10,896 nucleotides of DNA from an uncultured Eubacteriales bacterium (GTDB lineage: Bacteria > Bacillota > Clostridia > Oscillospirales > CAG-272): positions 1 through 10,896 of the forward strand of contig URAP01000052.1 in NCBI GenBank assembly GCA_900545935.1, written 5' to 3'. Made by a program: the position numbers and the translations under genes. This document shows positions 1-6,444 of this stretch, one piece after another. Within the stretch, counting starts at the first letter, position 1. The number at the start of each line of letters is the position of its first letter. The notes below the pieces were generated by a model, which saw nothing but the letters and a program-made list of their open reading frames with translations, made no database searches and had not been told where the DNA came from.

Positions 1-710
1 GTACTAATGTGTGACCTGCCATGAGGAAAAATGTCGAAATAAGAATAAATATTCTATGAAGTGGAAGAATATAACACGAACAACAGAAATTATATAATGA
101 AATTTACTGCCGAATATGCTATAATCATGGCGTAGCAGCGCAATACAGCATACTTTTAGCCGTGACGCTCGGATAAATTCACTCTCTGCCGCGCAATGAC
201 CGAATACATGGATTTATGCATAATTACGCTCTCAAGACTTCGCAAACTGTCTTTAACTACTATATCGGTCGAAAAATAGTACAGACTAAAGTCTGTTTAA
301 TATTCTGCTCCCGGGAATAACCGCCGTATCGGTTCGGCTGCTTGATAGTTGCCTGTCGTGAGAAGCGATCTGTGGATGCGGCGGTTAGTGAGCGGCGGTT
401 TACGAACTCAACGGCTCGGGTTCGTGCGGCGAGTTTTCGATTGTATTGCCGGATGATATTTTTAGCTGCGGCAATGTGCGGATATCGGGCGCGTCGAGGG
501 ATATTATACGACGATTCGAGGTATGCCGATTTACCTACGCATATTCATTACTCGGAAGGGCTGTAATGTTATTTCGTCGGACTGCGGTCTACCCGGCTGT
601 AACGAATTTTGCAGCGTGATGAAATGCAGTTTTGCCGTTTTTGAGCAGCAATGGCTGCAAAGTGTTTCCGCTGCGAAATCATCTGCCGATTAATCGAGAA
701 AGGAAAAGCC
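1..710. other. Gene-poor left flank (about 700 bp)
   Basis: I see no convincing protein gene here. The first 130 bases are AT-rich and contain an extended -10-like box, TGCTATAAT at 117-125, without a good -35. A small hairpin with 6-bp arms (281-286 and 291-296, loop TAAA) is followed by TTTAAT. A 74-codon frame at 342-566 has a TTG start, no ribosome binding site and arginine-rich low-complexity content, so I do not call it. Part of this stretch could be a decayed gene or the untranslated leader of the small ORF at 711. Confidence 0.5.
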
Positions 711-974
711 ATGAAAAAATACATATTTCTTCCCCGCATATCTGAGCGCACTGCCCGTGCGCTGCCTGCGCGGCTGTTTGCCGTAGGGTTGAGTCTGATC
801 TTCGCCGAGCAGTTTGCCGCGCGACTGCTGCTCGACGGTGCGATCCGATCGGAAATGTCGCTGTGCGGCAGACTGCTTGTGTGCTCCGCCGCCGCGGAAT
901 ACGCGCTTGCCGCTCTGTGTGTGCTTGTCGGCGGCGTGCTGCTGCTCGAGCTTGCCGTCCGTGGCAAGCTGTGA
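711..974 (+). CDS. Small hypothetical membrane protein, 87 aa
   Basis: I do not recognise this protein. The ATG at 711 is preceded by GAGAAAGG, a fair ribosome binding site about 8 bases upstream. An in-frame ATG 60 bases further upstream has no such site, so the shorter form is preferred. The product starts MKKYIFLPR, has a positively charged N-terminus and two hydrophobic stretches (about residues 22-42 and 54-82, the second rich in Ala, Leu and Val). It ends in RGKL, so it could be a two-helix membrane protein. The synonymous-site G+C looks like that of neighbouring genes. It stands alone and converges on hprK. No family motif is visible, and a chance open frame in GC-rich DNA remains possible. 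Confidence 0.45.
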   Translation: MKKYIFLPRISERTARALPARLFAVGLSLIFAEQFAARLLLDGAIRSEMSLCGRLLVCSAAAEYALAALCVLVGGVLLLELAVRGKL

Positions 975-1037
975 GCCGCATCCGGTCTCTCTTATGATTG
1001 CATTGCGCCGTTTGCTTACAAAAGCATATTCCCAACC

Positions 1038-1077
1038 AAAAAAGCATCCCCGTGCGATCCTGCTCGGAGATGCTTTT
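1038..1077 (-). terminator. Rho-independent terminator of hprK
   Basis: The arms AAAAGCATC (1040-1048) and GATGCTTTT (1069-1077) are perfectly complementary. Read on the minus strand, the hairpin is followed by a run of six T (1038-1043). It lies about 55 bases after the hprK stop. On the plus strand the T-run is short, so it would stop rightward transcripts of the small ORF only weakly. Confidence 0.75.
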
Positions 1078-1131
1078 CGGAGTTCTGTTATAGTAAGTTG
1101 CTTCGAATGCTCTTTCGATCGGTTTCGGCGA

Positions 1132-2085
1132 TCAAAAGTCTGCCTTATCCGCGTCGCTGTCCGCGCCCATCTGATGGAGCAGATTGCGTTCAAGCTCCTT
1201 TGCGGTGTTGTGTCCCATCTTCTTCTGGCGGCTGTTCATCGCCGCGATTTCGAGAATTATGGCAAGGTTACGTCCCGGCTTGACGGGGATGGTTATCGTC
1301 GGAATATTGATGCCCATGATGTCGGTAAACTCGTTATCGAGCCCGAGGCGGTCGTACATCTTTCCCTGCACCCACGGCTCGAGATTTACGACGAGGTCGA
1401 TCTTCTCGGTATCCTTGACCGCGCCGACGCCGAACAGGCGGCGGACATCGACAACGCCGATTCCGCGCAGCTCGATATAGTGGCGGATGACCTCGGGTGC
1501 GCTGCCGACGAGCGTTTTCGACGAGACCTTTTTGATTTCTACGGCATCGTCTGCGATGAGGCGGTGTCCGCGCTTGACAAGCTCGATTGCGGTCTCGCTT
1601 TTTCCGATTCCGCTGTCGCCGAGCAGCAGCATTCCCTCGCTGTACACCTCGACGAGCACGCCGTGCCGCGTTATCCGCTGCGCAAGGCAGACCCCGAGGT
1701 AGGATATCAGGCTCGCCATGAATTCGGAGGTACGCTGCTCGGTGCGCAGGAGCGGAACGGAGTATTTCTTCGCCGCCTCGAGAAATTCGGGGAACACCTC
1801 GAGACTCGAGGTGATGATAACGGCGACCGGCTTCTGCGACATGAAGCCCATTACGTGGCTGAGCTTTTCTTCATGGTCGAACGGGGTGAGGTATGTGTGC
1901 TCGCAGCGCCCGATGAGCTGGATGCGCTCCGGGTCGAAATGACCGAAAAAGCCGGCGAGAGCAAGCCCCGGGCGGTTCAGGTCGGAACGGGAAACAAGAG
2001 TGTCGCTGCCCTCGGGAAGGAAGATCTCCTCGAGCTGAAACTCGCGGATAACTTCCTTGAGCGGTACGGTGTAAACTACTGACAT
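1132..2085 (-). CDS. hprK: HPr kinase/phosphorylase
   Basis: This bifunctional cytoplasmic enzyme phosphorylates the phosphotransferase-system protein HPr on a serine using ATP, and removes the phosphate again. It thereby links sugar status to CcpA-type carbon catabolite control. The 317-aa length fits the family (about 310). The N-terminal domain spans about residues 1-130. The C-terminal kinase domain shows the P-loop GDSGIGKS (156-163), the acidic pair in LIADDAVEI (175-183), the family signature IELRGIGVVDV (204-214) and a C-terminal KPGRNLAIILE segment (269-279). The minus-strand start is preceded by GAAAGGAATC, a good ribosome binding site. The gene appears monocistronic, with a terminator 55 bases downstream. 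Its promoter must lie in the repeat tract to its right, but I cannot pick one out. HPr and other PTS genes are not in the window. Confidence 0.96.
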   Translation of the reverse strand: MSVVYTVPLKEVIREFQLEEIFLPEGSDTLVSRSDLNRPGLALAGFFGHFDPERIQLIGRCEHTYLTPFDHEEKLSHVMGFMSQKPVAVIITSSLEVFPEFLEAAKKYSVPLLRTEQRTSEFMASLISYLGVCLAQRITRHGVLVEVYSEGMLLLGDSGIGKSETAIELVKRGHRLIADDAVEIKKVSSKTLVGSAPEVIRHYIELRGIGVVDVRRLFGVGAVKDTEKIDLVVNLEPWVQGKMYDRLGLDNEFTDIMGINIPTITIPVKPGRNLAIILEIAAMNSRQKKMGHNTAKELERNLLHQMGADSDADKADF

Positions 2086-2287
2086 GATTTGATTCCTTTC
2101 TTTGATTAAGGAGCTGTGGTGAATGGGTAAAACTTGCCTTGCCTACCCCCTACACGAGTGCAATTTTGCGGCAAAGCAAAATTCCATATTGAACCGCGTA
2201 GCGGTTCAATGAGGGGGCAAACATGTCCGCTGCTTTGGAAACATTATCGGCTTTATTTACATCTGAATTTTAGTGTATCGTTATGCT

Positions 2288-2443
2288 TTATCACTGCGAA
2301 TTCAGGTGAATCAGAGCCTCAGCTGCTTTTCTTTGACTATACAGTGCGCAGCGAACAACGCAGAGCGTTGTTCTAAAGCTCTAAAAGAAACACGGTTATC
2401 ACTACGAATTCAGTCTAATCAGAGCCTCAGCCGCTTTTCTTTG
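2288..2443. repeat. 48-bp direct repeat, two copies
   Basis: Copies at 2288-2335 and 2396-2443 begin TTATCACT and end GCTTTTCTTTG. They differ at 5 of 48 positions by my alignment. The interval between them carries the 2353-2373 palindrome, so the duplicated unit may include the palindrome. The origin is unknown. Confidence 0.8.
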
Positions 2444-2763
2444 TGCGAGCGGAGGCGACGTTGACCCGCTGCGCGGTTCAACATGAAGTTTTTCTTTGCC
2501 GTTACAGACGGCAATCTTGCTTTGCAAGACCGCAAAACTTCACGCGAACAACGCGAGGCGTTGTTCAAAAGCTAAGGAAAAGAAACGCCGATTTTCGGGG
2601 CATTGCCCCGACCCCGTGATGTTTGGAGCGTAAGCTCCAAACTCATGCATAAAGGCTCCGCCTTTATGCGCGACCCATTGAAAAGGTCGACGAAACTTTT
2701 CTGCTGCTTACTGCCTCAGTCCGTGCGTTCGAGAAAAAAATCTCAGTTTCAAAGTTTTCGCCA

Positions 2764-2781
2764 GGCCTTTTTCAAAAGGCC
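2764..2781 (-). terminator. Possible end-of-operon hairpin
   Basis: GGCCTTTT and AAAAGGCC form a perfect 8-bp stem with a 2-base loop, about 50 bases past the ATPase stop on the minus strand. There is no immediate T-run; seven T on the minus strand lie 23 bases further on (2735-2741). It may be an inefficient terminator or simply one of the tract's palindromes. Confidence 0.35.
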
Positions 2782-2827
2782 GCGTACCCCTCGTCCCGCG
2801 TACCCCTCGTTTCGCGTTCCCCTCCGC
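2780..2827. repeat. 16-bp tandem repeat, about three copies
   Basis: The unit CCGCGTACCCCTCGTY occurs at 2780-2795 and 2796-2811, with a diverged third copy at 2812-2827. The array ends a few bases from the stop codon of the ABC ATPase gene (2833) and is bordered on the left by the palindrome at 2764-2781. Confidence 0.75.
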
Positions 2828-2832
2828 GTACG

Positions 2833-3609
2833 TCAGAGCGAGAAGCCGCGGAGGAAGGTGCGGAGGCGGGGGCAGGGATCGGAGAATACCTGTTCGGGCG
2901 TGCCCGACTCGGAGATAACACCCTCGTCCATAAACACGATTCGAGAAGCAACGTCGCGTGCGAACGCCATTTCGTGAGTGACTATGATCATCGTCATTTT
3001 CGCCTCGGCGAGCTCCTTCATAACGGCGAGCACTTCGCCCGTGAGCTCGGGGTCGAGCGCTGAGGTCGGCTCGTCGAAGAGCACGATCTCGGGATCCATC
3101 ATCATGGTGCGTGCGATAGCGACGCGCTGTTTCTGTCCGCCCGAGAGCTCGCTCGGCATAGCGTCGAGCTTATCGGAGAGACCGACCTGCGCGAGCAGCG
3201 TCTGCGCCTTTTCGAGCGCCTGCTCCTTATTCATCCGCCCCGCGAGGGTCGGCGGGAGGATCATATTCTTGCGAACCGACATATGCGAGAACAGATTGAA
3301 CGACTGAAAGACCATGCCCATGCCGCTGCGCACCTGCTTGGCCTTTTTTTCGGGGACGTACCGACCGTTTTCGACGAACGGCAGACCGTCGATGAAGATG
3401 CTGCCGTCGCTGACCGTTTCGAGTCCGATGAGGCAGCGGAGCAGGGTACTTTTACCCGAGCCGGAGGGACCGATAACGGCGATGACCTCACCGGGTGCGA
3501 CATCGAGGTCGACTCCTCGAAGCACCTCGTTGTCGCCGAAGGTCTTTTTGACGCCGACCGCGTGAATGGTATTGATGCCGGTATTGACGCTGTTTTTTAT
3601 TTCTTCCAT
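2833..3609 (-). CDS. Polar amino-acid ABC transporter, ATP-binding protein (GlnQ/HisP family)
   Basis: This cytoplasmic ATPase subunit powers the importer encoded by the two genes upstream. The 258 residues carry all expected motifs: Walker A GPSGSGKST (47-55), Q-loop Q102 in VFQSFNLF, signature LSGGQKQRV (155-163), Walker B IVLFDEPTSALD (175-186) and the switch histidine H212 in IVTHEM. The pattern RGVDLDV and DEPTSALDPELTGEV is typical of the polar-amino-acid subfamily. There is an N-terminal extension of roughly 12 residues before the usual start of the domain. The gene begins 13 bases after the permease stop. Its ribosome binding site (GAGAGGAGAG on the minus strand, 3615-3624) overlaps the permease stop codon, so the two are translationally linked. 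The substrate cannot be named from the ATPase. Confidence 0.95.
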   Translation of the reverse strand: MEEIKNSVNTGINTIHAVGVKKTFGDNEVLRGVDLDVAPGEVIAVIGPSGSGKSTLLRCLIGLETVSDGSIFIDGLPFVENGRYVPEKKAKQVRSGMGMVFQSFNLFSHMSVRKNMILPPTLAGRMNKEQALEKAQTLLAQVGLSDKLDAMPSELSGGQKQRVAIARTMMMDPEIVLFDEPTSALDPELTGEVLAVMKELAEAKMTMIIVTHEMAFARDVASRIVFMDEGVISESGTPEQVFSDPCPRLRTFLRGFSL

Positions 3610-3622
3610 ATCCGCTCTCCTC

Positions 3623-4279
3623 TCAGAACATGAACTTCTTTTCGAGGCGCGTGAACAGCTTTGTCAGACCGAAGGTCATGAGCAGGTAAATCGCAGCCGC
3701 GATGAAATAGGGGGTAACGTCGACATAGTGATTGACCATCGTTTTCGTGTAATGGAGCAGGTCGGCGATGCCGATGGAGGTGACGAGCGCGGTGTCCTTG
3801 ATGAGCGTTATTGCCTCGTTTGCAACCGACGGGAGCACCACCTTGAACATCTGCGGCAGCACGACGTGCAGACGAATCTGCATGGATGTAAAGCCGAGAA
3901 CCTCCGCCGCCTCGTACTGACCCTTCTCGATAGAGAGCAGACCGCCGCGGAATATCTCGGCGAGGTATGCCGAATAGTTGAGCACGAAGGTGAGTGCTGC
4001 TGCGGTGAAGCGCTCCATGGTAAGATATTTACCGATAACGGGGATGAACGGCAGTCCGAAATAGAAGAAGAACAGCTGGAGCATCAGCGGAGTTCCGCGC
4101 ATGACGAACACGAATGCCCGAGTAATGGCGCGGAGCACCTTGCTCTTGCCCGTCACGAGAAAGCTCAGCAAAAGCCCGAGCGGGAGCGCGAGCAATATCG
4201 TGATTAAAAACAGGGAAACGGTGCAGCCGAGTCCCTTGCTCAGCACACCGATGACCGATAATATCGTTTGAAAATCCAT
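3623..4279 (-). CDS. Polar amino-acid ABC transporter permease (HisM/GlnP family)
   Basis: This membrane subunit probably works as a homodimer, because only one permease gene is present. The 218 residues include about five hydrophobic segments. The family-typical RGTPLMLQLFFFYFG stretch is at 61-75. The cytoplasmic EAA coupling loop (EAAEVLGF, 123-130, followed by LPQ at 141-143) docks on the ATPase. A conserved DTALVTSIGIADLL segment lies at 162-175. The start at 4279 is supported by AAAGGAAA on the minus strand just upstream. The gene sits 82 bases after the binding-protein gene, with a hairpin in the gap, and runs almost directly into the ATPase gene. The binding-protein/permease/ATPase order is the usual one for this transporter class. 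Confidence 0.95.
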   Translation of the reverse strand: MDFQTILSVIGVLSKGLGCTVSLFLITILLALPLGLLLSFLVTGKSKVLRAITRAFVFVMRGTPLMLQLFFFYFGLPFIPVIGKYLTMERFTAAALTFVLNYSAYLAEIFRGGLLSIEKGQYEAAEVLGFTSMQIRLHVVLPQMFKVVLPSVANEAITLIKDTALVTSIGIADLLHYTKTMVNHYVDVTPYFIAAAIYLLMTFGLTKLFTRLEKKFMF

Positions 4280-4306
4280 TTCCGCGGGTTTCCTTTCTGC
4301 GGCAAT

Positions 4307-4340
4307 GCCGCACGGCAGCGGAGATCCGTTACCGTGCGGC
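4307..4340 (-). promoter_or_regulatory. Intercistronic hairpin between binding protein and permease genes
   Basis: GCCGCACGG (4307-4315) and CCGTGCGGC (4332-4340) form a perfect 9-bp stem. Further complementarity inside the loop is visible (AGCGGA against TCCGTT). No T-run follows on the minus strand. In other ABC importer operons such structures protect or attenuate the message so the binding protein is made in excess; that role here is inferred. Confidence 0.65.
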
Positions 4341-4361
4341 TAATAATATGTCAGACCTCGA

Positions 4362-5249
4362 TTACTTATCCTGCGAGATCATGTATCTTCCGTAAACCTC
4401 GTCGACTACGAGAACGTCGATGCGTCCCGCCTTGAGGTCGAGGAAGGCTTCATCGTTGCTTGCGTACTCGTTGAGCGAGCCGAACGATGCCTTGACATCC
4501 GGCTCTGCGCTGATAGCGTCGACCGCGCTCGAGCCCTGCTGTGCACCGACGGTCTTGCCGGCAAGATCGGCCTTGGTCGAAATGCCGCTGTCGCTCTTGA
4601 CGATGATTATCTGCTTGTTTGCGATGTAGGGAGTGGAGAGGTCCATGCCGTTTATACGCTCATCGGTGATCGACATACCGTTCCAGATGCAGTCGATGGT
4701 CTTGCCGTTGAGCTCCATTTCTTTGGAGTCCCAGTTGATAGGCTGGAGCTTGAGCTTTACGCCGAGACGGCTGCAAACCTCTGTTGCAAGGTCGATATCA
4801 AAGCCTATGATGTCGCCGTTCGCGTCGCGATAGCCCATAGGCGGGAAGGTCTCGTCAAGTCCGAGAATAAGCTCGCCCTTGTCGAGGATGTACTGCAGTG
4901 ATGCGTCGCCCTTCTCCTCGTTCAGCTCGCGGGGATATTCGGGGTCGCGGAGCATAACGTCGGAGCCGAACCACTTCTTTGCAATCTCGCCTGCCTTGCC
5001 GTCCGCGGTCATCTCTGCGAGGATATCGGAGACCTTCTTTGCGAGGGCGTCGTCGCCGCGGCGGAAGCCGATTGCGTAGTTCTCGGCGCCGAAGTCCTCG
5101 GAGAGAACGGTGTACTTCTCGGTGGTTTTATTATCCGAGCCGCTCGCTGCGGTCGTCTCTGTCGCGTCGTTTGTCTTACCGCATGCGGAGAGCGAAGCGC
5201 AGAGCATTGCTGCCGCAAGTGCGGCGGTGAGTATCTTAGTTGCCTTCAT
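4362..5249 (-). CDS. Amino-acid ABC transporter substrate-binding lipoprotein, circularly permuted
   Basis: This extracellular lipid-anchored receptor of the importer has 295 residues. A lipoprotein signal runs to the lipobox LSAC with Cys23 as the modified residue, followed by a Thr/Ser-rich linker to about 43. The domain order is unusual. Residues 45-98 (YTVLSEDFGAENYAIGFRRG onward, ending KKWFGSDV) match what is normally the C-terminal end of family 3 binding proteins. A linker at 99-115 follows. Residues 116-295 match the normal N-terminal and middle parts: ILDKGELILGLDETFPPMGY, GFDIDLA, ITDER with the ligand-carboxylate Arg198, DSGISTKADLAGKTVG, and VVDEVYGRYM with the ligand-amine Asp283. 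The protein then stops at ISQDK. Each part occurs once, so the fold could close as a circular permutant. The AGAAAGGA site (5259-5266) supports the start. The ligand is probably a polar amino acid. Confidence 0.9.
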   Translation of the reverse strand: MKATKILTAALAAAMLCASLSACGKTNDATETTAASGSDNKTTEKYTVLSEDFGAENYAIGFRRGDDALAKKVSDILAEMTADGKAGEIAKKWFGSDVMLRDPEYPRELNEEKGDASLQYILDKGELILGLDETFPPMGYRDANGDIIGFDIDLATEVCSRLGVKLKLQPINWDSKEMELNGKTIDCIWNGMSITDERINGMDLSTPYIANKQIIIVKSDSGISTKADLAGKTVGAQQGSSAVDAISAEPDVKASFGSLNEYASNDEAFLDLKAGRIDVLVVDEVYGRYMISQDK

Positions 5250-5320
5250 AATATTAATTCCTTTCTTTTGCCGTGCCCGATACGAGCCTCGGCGGAAATG
5301 CTTTCGTTTTTGACGATCTC

Positions 5321-5349
5321 ATTATAGCACAAACGATGCAGCACGTCAA
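5321..5349 (-). promoter_or_regulatory. Housekeeping sigma promoter of the ABC importer operon
   Basis: On the minus strand, TTGACG (5344-5349) and TATAAT (5321-5326) are separated by exactly 17 bases, with a TG extension giving TGCTATAAT. Transcription should start near 5314, giving a leader of about 65 bases before the binding-protein start. Confidence 0.85.
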
Positions 5350-5352
5350 TAC

Positions 5353-5366
5353 TTTAGCGCGCTAAA
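5353..5366. promoter_or_regulatory. 14-bp palindromic operator candidate
   Basis: TTTAGCGCGCTAAA is a perfect palindrome placed three bases upstream of the -35 box of the leftward promoter. It is 22 bases upstream of the -35 of the rightward promoter. A partial repeat of the half-site, TAAAAT, follows twice (5362-5376). The position fits a regulator of the ABC operon, but I do not know which protein would bind. Confidence 0.5.
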
Positions 5367-5388
5367 ATACTAAAATTTCAAAAAATTA

Positions 5389-5417
5389 TTGACAATCGCA
5401 TTAAAATCAGGTACAAT
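5389..5417 (+). promoter_or_regulatory. Housekeeping sigma promoter of the pgeF-like gene
   Basis: TTGACA (5389-5394) and TACAAT (5412-5417) are 17 bases apart. The predicted start near 5424 leaves only about 15 untranslated bases before the ATG at 5439, so the GGAAG at 5424-5428 would sit at the extreme 5' end of the message. Confidence 0.85.
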
Positions 5418-5438
5418 AGTGTTGGAAGTATAGAAAAG

Positions 5439-6359
5439 ATGTTTGAATTAACAAAATCCGAACCTATATATGGAATTGCTATGCCAACTCGGTTATCAAA
5501 TTATTTCATTTTTTGCGGTGATGCGTCGGAGCTGTCCGGCGGCAGGCATCACTGCGGCGCGGAGCGCGGCTGCAAGGCTGATGAAGCCCATGCAGCGCCC
5601 GAAAATGTTTACCGTGCCGAGGGGCTCGGAACACCGCATTTTTTTACAACACGTAATACCCCGGACAGCTTTATGCCGGAGGGTACGGTCACGGCGAAGA
5701 AGCAGCTGCATTCGACGATAGTGAAATATATATCCGATAAGAATGCAGAGGAGCTGCACTACTGCGACGGATTTGTTATCGACCGCGAGTCATTTGCGGA
5801 GCGGGGCAGATATGTTGCCATACGCACAGCCGACTGCGTGCCGATATTGCTTTATGACCCCATAGCGGGTGTCGCGGGCGCTGTTCACGCCGGATGGCGC
5901 GGAACCGTCGGTGCGCAGGGGCTTCCGATGCCGGAGGATGCCGAGGTTACCGATGCTTTGCCGATAAGCGGCGGAGCGAAGCGAGCTGCAGTTCCCGGAA
6001 TAGCTGCCGAGGCGGTGCGGGTGATGTGTGCGCACGGCGCAGATGTCGGTAGTATTCGTGTTGCGATAGGCGCCTGTATACACAGCTGCTGCTTTGAGGT
6101 CAAGGGGGATTTTCTCGATTCCGTTCGGGAGGAGCTCGGAGCGACGCTCGCGGAGCTGACCGACAGATATACTATAATAAAGGAAGAAAAGCGGTATTTT
6201 GATCTGCCCGCACTGAATGCCGACCTACTTGGACGTGTCGGTATAAGAGAAGAAAATATTATGATATCGCCGCACTGTACCTGCCATGAGGACGAGTTCT
6301 ATTCATTCCGCCGTGACGGGAGGATAATCGGTCTGCTGTATGCGGGCATTGCTCTTTGA
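5439..6359 (+). CDS. pgeF: YfiH/PgeF-family protein (polyphenol oxidase/laccase fold, purine nucleoside phosphorylase-like)
   Basis: Members of this family (Cu-oxidase_4/DUF152) have been described as zinc-dependent purine nucleoside phosphorylases/adenosine deaminases and as peptidoglycan editing factors; the cellular role here cannot be decided. The metal-binding residues expected in the family are present: His91 in KKQLHS, Cys133 in TADCVPILLYDP and His150 in AVHAGWRGT. Other conserved stretches are HFFTTRN (67-73), IGACIHSCCFEV (210-221) and SPHCTCHEDEFYSFRRDG (277-294). At 306 aa it is longer than the usual 240-280. Two extra segments stand out, about residues 30-57 and a 28-residue insertion (about 158-186) directly after the GWRGT motif. 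The start at 5439 is chosen from the promoter spacing; Met15 is an alternative. Divergent from the ABC operon. No clear terminator follows. Confidence 0.88.
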   Translation: MFELTKSEPIYGIAMPTRLSNYFIFCGDASELSGGRHHCGAERGCKADEAHAAPENVYRAEGLGTPHFFTTRNTPDSFMPEGTVTAKKQLHSTIVKYISDKNAEELHYCDGFVIDRESFAERGRYVAIRTADCVPILLYDPIAGVAGAVHAGWRGTVGAQGLPMPEDAEVTDALPISGGAKRAAVPGIAAEAVRVMCAHGADVGSIRVAIGACIHSCCFEVKGDFLDSVREELGATLAELTDRYTIIKEEKRYFDLPALNADLLGRVGIREENIMISPHCTCHEDEFYSFRRDGRIIGLLYAGIAL

Positions 6360-6444
6360 TTCACCCTTGCGGGAGTATCTGCCATATTCGCTTTGCCTTG
6401 GTTGCTTAATATTTTTCAGTGCATTACCTTTATATCGACCGGCG

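Larger units (their letters stand above)
2100..2832. repeat. Non-coding tract of clustered mini-palindromes
   Basis: No credible gene occupies this 730-bp gap between hprK and the ABC operon. It contains at least ten short, mostly perfect inverted repeats with 2-6 base loops, usually 3. Positions (outer coordinates): 2162-2183, 2188-2210 (10-bp arms, loop GTA), 2353-2373 (GAACAACGC arms, loop AGA), 2460-2482 (one G-T), 2496-2514, 2515-2529, 2546-2566 (same GAACAACGC arms, loop GAG), 2596-2610, 2621-2642, 2647-2669 (10-bp arms, loop TCC) and 2764-2781. The same arm sequence with different loops suggests related copies. The open frames through here change with every repeat and have no ribosome binding sites. 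The function is unknown; repeated insertion of a small palindromic element is one explanation. Confidence 0.8.

Noticed and set aside
342..566. 74-codon frame in the left flank
   Set aside because: TTG start, no ribosome binding site, arginine-rich composition without domain features.
814..2082. Long plus-strand open frame of 422 codons opposite hprK
   Set aside because: It is antisense to the unmistakable hprK, has no ribosome binding site at its start, and shows no family motif; long antisense frames are common in DNA with this G+C and codon bias.
2134..2464. Short frames within the palindrome tract
   Set aside because: They run through the repeats in overlapping frames, lack ribosome binding sites, and the two copies of the 48-bp repeat are read in inconsistent contexts.
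2150..2790. CRISPR array
   Set aside because: Repeats are short palindromes with different sequences and irregular spacing; there is no constant repeat with uniform spacers and no cas gene.
3566..4207. Plus-strand open frame of 213 codons across the permease gene
   Set aside because: The minus-strand permease has the complete family motifs, whereas the plus-strand translation is rich in His/Glu/Arg with no recognisable domain.
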